Shown: positions 13,209 through 14,266 of the stretch, in pieces | Layout: each line of letters begins with the position of its first letter | Position numbering within the stretch: the first letter of the stretch is position 1 | Assembly (NCBI GenBank): GCA_015521385.1 | Contig: WAOH01000121.1 | Coordinates: forward strand, 1-14,266 | Direction of reading: 5' to 3' | DNA: 14,266 nt | Source: Thermoproteota archaeon | Lineage (GTDB): Archaea; Korarchaeota; Korarchaeia; Korarchaeales; Korarchaeaceae | Translations under genes and position numbers: made by a program | Notes under the pieces: model-generated | What the model saw: only the letters and a program-made list of their open reading frames with translations | Told to the model about the DNA's origin: nothing | Databases searched by the model: none

Positions 13209-13237
13209 CAGATTATCACACAGTCAGATTATCTTAA
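13209..13237 (-). promoter_or_regulatory. Promoter region of gcvPA-gcvPB with a 9-bp direct repeat
   Basis: CAGATTATC occurs at 13209-13217 and 13225-13233 (plus-strand reading), a 16-bp period, ending at the gcvPA start codon. A weak TATA-like TTAAGAT (13237-13231 on the minus strand) is about 26 bases upstream of the ATG and partly covers the distal copy. A regulator binding the repeats could block the polymerase; this is inference from position. Confidence 0.35.
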
Positions 13238-13293
13238 CACTATGGCACCCTCATGTGGTAAACACGGAGTGGAAAGGATGGTCATCATGTCAC

Positions 13294-13452
13294 ATGTCGC
13301 GAATAATATTTCCGAGAAGAGAGAAATGGGCACCCATTCTAGAGCAAATAGGATCGCCCCCCTTCCAACAAGAGCAGCATGGCCCGGTCGCTGCCCCACT
13401 CCCGGAAAACATTGATTTGTCACCACAGGAAGTTACACTACTATATAAATGA
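13294..13452 (+). CDS. Doubtful small ORF in the gcvPA-RHH gap
   Basis: ATG 13294 to TGA 13450-13452 would encode 52 residues beginning MSRIIFPRREKW and ending LPENIDLSPQEVTLLYK. The C-terminal half reads like a protein, but no family is recognised, there is no good SD site, and only about 40% of third codon positions are G/C, against mostly G/C in neighbouring genes. It could be noncoding, or a recently acquired gene. An antisense frame (13229-13426) and a longer upstream extension are even less protein-like. The rest of 13209-13551 shows promoter-like sequences and short repeats only. Confidence 0.2.
   Translation: MSRIIFPRREKWAPILEQIGSPPFQQEQHGPVAAPLPENIDLSPQEVTLLYK
13442..13449 (+). promoter_or_regulatory. 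Strong TATA-like element upstream of the RHH-ftsZ operon
   Basis: TATATAAA-like text (CTATATAAATG, 13441-13451) would place a start near 13470, giving the RHH-ftsZ mRNA a leader of about 80 nt. A weaker element, CCTTAAGAT (13512-13520), lies about 35 bases before the RHH ATG and would give a short leader. Read on the minus strand the first box (ATTTATATAG) could drive transcription towards gcvPA. Confidence 0.4.
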
Positions 13453-13551
13453 GCAGCGAGGGAAATATTAACAACGACATTACGATATCCTACTCAGTTA
13501 TCCCAACCATACCTTAAGATCCCGTACATTCTATTCAGCTTCGGTGGTATC

Positions 13552-13713
13552 ATGGTAGTAGTATCGTTCCACATACCCCACTCCCTCATGAGGGAGCTGG
13601 AGAAGCTGGTCCAAGAGGTCGGTTTTACGAGCAAGAGTGAGGCCATAAGGGAGGCCATAAGGCTCCTCATAAGGGAGTACAAGAGGAGGAACGCAGGAGG
13701 TGTGGCTTACTGA
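13552..13713 (+). CDS. Short ribbon-helix-helix regulator overlapping ftsZ (CdrS-like)
   Basis: 53 residues forming a single RHH (CopG/MetJ) DNA-binding domain: beta strand VVVSFHIP (2-9), helix SLMRELEKLVQEVG (11-24), turn FTSKS and helix EAIREAIRLLIREYKRRN (29-46). Such proteins dimerise so that paired strands enter the DNA major groove. ATG 13552 follows GGTGGT with 4 nt spacing. The TGA overlaps the ftsZ ATG by one base (TGATG), so both are translated from one mRNA. In haloarchaea the short RHH protein CdrS is encoded in an operon with ftsZ2 and controls division genes; the same arrangement here suggests an equivalent role, by inference. It could alternatively be an autoregulator of this operon only. 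Confidence 0.85.
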   Translation: MVVVSFHIPHSLMRELEKLVQEVGFTSKSEAIREAIRLLIREYKRRNAGGVAY

Positions 13714-14266
13714 TGTTCGAGGGAATGCAGGGAACCGGATCCTCCCAAGGGAGGGAGATGGTAGACCTCTTTAGGAGGATCTTCAACACCCCCGTTGAGG
13801 ACGGCACCGAGATGCCGATGGTGGATGCCGCTAGGACCCTCGACACCTTGGAGACACCAGTCAGTAGCGAGGACTACTCCGCTGGCAACATCGTCATAGT
13901 CGGGGTGGGAGGATGCGGTTCCAATACGGTCCACAATCTGAACAAACTGGGTGTCGAGGGAGTCAGGCTCGTCGCCATAAATACCGATAAGGTACACCTG
14001 GACGGGGTGGAGGTCCCCCACAAGATACTCATTGGAGAGAACATAACAAACGGTCTCGGGGCCGGTGGCAGACCTGAAGTAGCGAGGGCTTGCGCGGAAC
14101 AGGATTCCCACAAGATATCGGATGCCTTAGGAAGCAGACCCGACTTGGTTTTCATAGCTGCCGGCATGGGAGGGGGAACGGGCACGGGTGCTGCCCCGAT
14201 AGTGGCTAAGATAGCTAAGGACAAGGGAGCGAAGGTGATAGGGTTCGTTACGCTTCCTTTCAAGAC
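13713..14266 (+). CDS. ftsZ: Cell division GTPase FtsZ, N-terminal 184 residues (3' end outside window)
   Basis: Tubulin-family GTPase that polymerises into the division ring. The window holds the poorly conserved N-terminal extension (1-57, acidic, with NTPVEDGTEM) and most of the nucleotide domain: IVIVGVGGCGSNTVHNLNKLG (60-80), LVAINTDKVHL (86-96), KILIGENITNGLGAGGRPEVAR (104-125), FIAAGMGGGTGTGAAPIVAKIAK (147-169, containing the tubulin signature GGGTGTG) and VIGFVTLPFKT. The start ATG overlaps the RHH stop codon. The T7-loop catalytic Asp region lies beyond the window. The N-terminal tail is long compared with bacterial FtsZ. CetZ is unlikely because of the intact INTDxxxL and GLGAGGxPEV motifs. 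Confidence 0.97.
   Translation, partial: MFEGMQGTGSSQGREMVDLFRRIFNTPVEDGTEMPMVDAARTLDTLETPVSSEDYSAGNIVIVGVGGCGSNTVHNLNKLGVEGVRLVAINTDKVHLDGVEVPHKILIGENITNGLGAGGRPEVARACAEQDSHKISDALGSRPDLVFIAAGMGGGTGTGAAPIVAKIAKDKGAKVIGFVTLPFK

Noticed and set aside
13218..13284. Third C/D-box sRNA on the minus strand (ATGATGA at 13284-13278, CTGA near 13224)
   Set aside because: No D' or C' at proper distance, guide lengths near 20 nt and no terminal stem.
13229..13426. 65-codon minus-strand ORF in the intergenic gap
   Set aside because: Cys/Pro/Phe-rich composition unlike local proteins, a GTG start without SD, and overlap with the gcvPA promoter region.
13707..14111. 134-codon antisense frame over ftsZ
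   Set aside because: The sense strand encodes unmistakable FtsZ motifs, and the antisense peptide has no family features and lies over the RHH/FtsZ junction.

Overview
The window looks like chromosomal DNA of a thermophilic TACK-group archaeon, most likely a korarchaeote (Ca. Korarchaeum or a relative). The evidence is archaeal translation factors (aIF1A, aIF2-beta), a Rio1 kinase, topoisomerase VI, an archaeal-type TyrRS, tRNA genes that encode CCA, SD sites of the GGTGAT type, frequent GTG/TTG starts, AGG/ATA-rich coding, and a tRNA-Ile with a UAU anticodon, a rare choice in archaea that I recall for Korarchaeum and Nanoarchaeum. There is no CRISPR array, insertion sequence or phage block. 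Assignment to a species is inference.

Layout. (1) 1-132: the C-terminal end of an unrecognised protein. (2) 133-2390, mostly minus strand, is an RNA-centred block: tyrS, a Mut7-C RNase-like protein, tRNA-Gln(UUG), tRNA-Leu(CAG) and tRNA-Glu(UUC). Two unannotated but well-formed C/D-box guide RNA candidates flank these genes, one beyond the 3' end of tyrS and one overlapping the 3' end of the Mut7-C gene. (3) 2455-7954, minus strand: a tightly packed information-processing operon in transcription order RPA-like OB-fold/wHTH protein, aIF2-beta, aIF1A, Rio1, KH protein (Dim2/Pno1-like), top6B, top6A. (4) 7983-8128: a TATATATA box that can serve both this operon and the divergent intron-bearing tRNA-Ile(UAU). 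(5) 8107-10335: two divergent paralogues of the polyprenyl/dolichyl-phosphate sugar-1-phosphate transferase family (Alg7/AglH/MraY superfamily) sharing a 37-bp start-to-start promoter; the minus-strand one is coupled to a small two-TM protein whose stop codon lies inside the antisense tRNA-Ile gene. (6) 10291-13208, minus: gcvPB and gcvPA, the split glycine decarboxylase (P-protein), overlapping by ATGA. (7) 13209-13551: an unusually A/T-rich gap of about 340 bp with promoter-like and repeat elements and one doubtful 52-codon ORF. (8) 13552-14266: a 53-residue ribbon-helix-helix regulator overlapping the start of ftsZ, an arrangement reminiscent of the haloarchaeal cdrS-ftsZ2 operon; ftsZ runs off the window.

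How the genes work together: the long minus-strand operon combines translation initiation (aIF1A, aIF2-beta), small-subunit maturation (Rio1, Dim2-like KH) and DNA topology/ssDNA binding (Topo VI, RPA-like). The divergent transferase pair probably starts lipid-linked glycan synthesis, GcvPA+GcvPB form one enzyme, and the RHH/FtsZ pair is a cell-division module. The most rewarding observations are the two C/D sRNAs, the tRNA-Ile(UAU), the zero-spacer tRNA pair, the mirror-image promoter, the RHH-ftsZ module, and active-site substitutions in Top6A and in one transferase.
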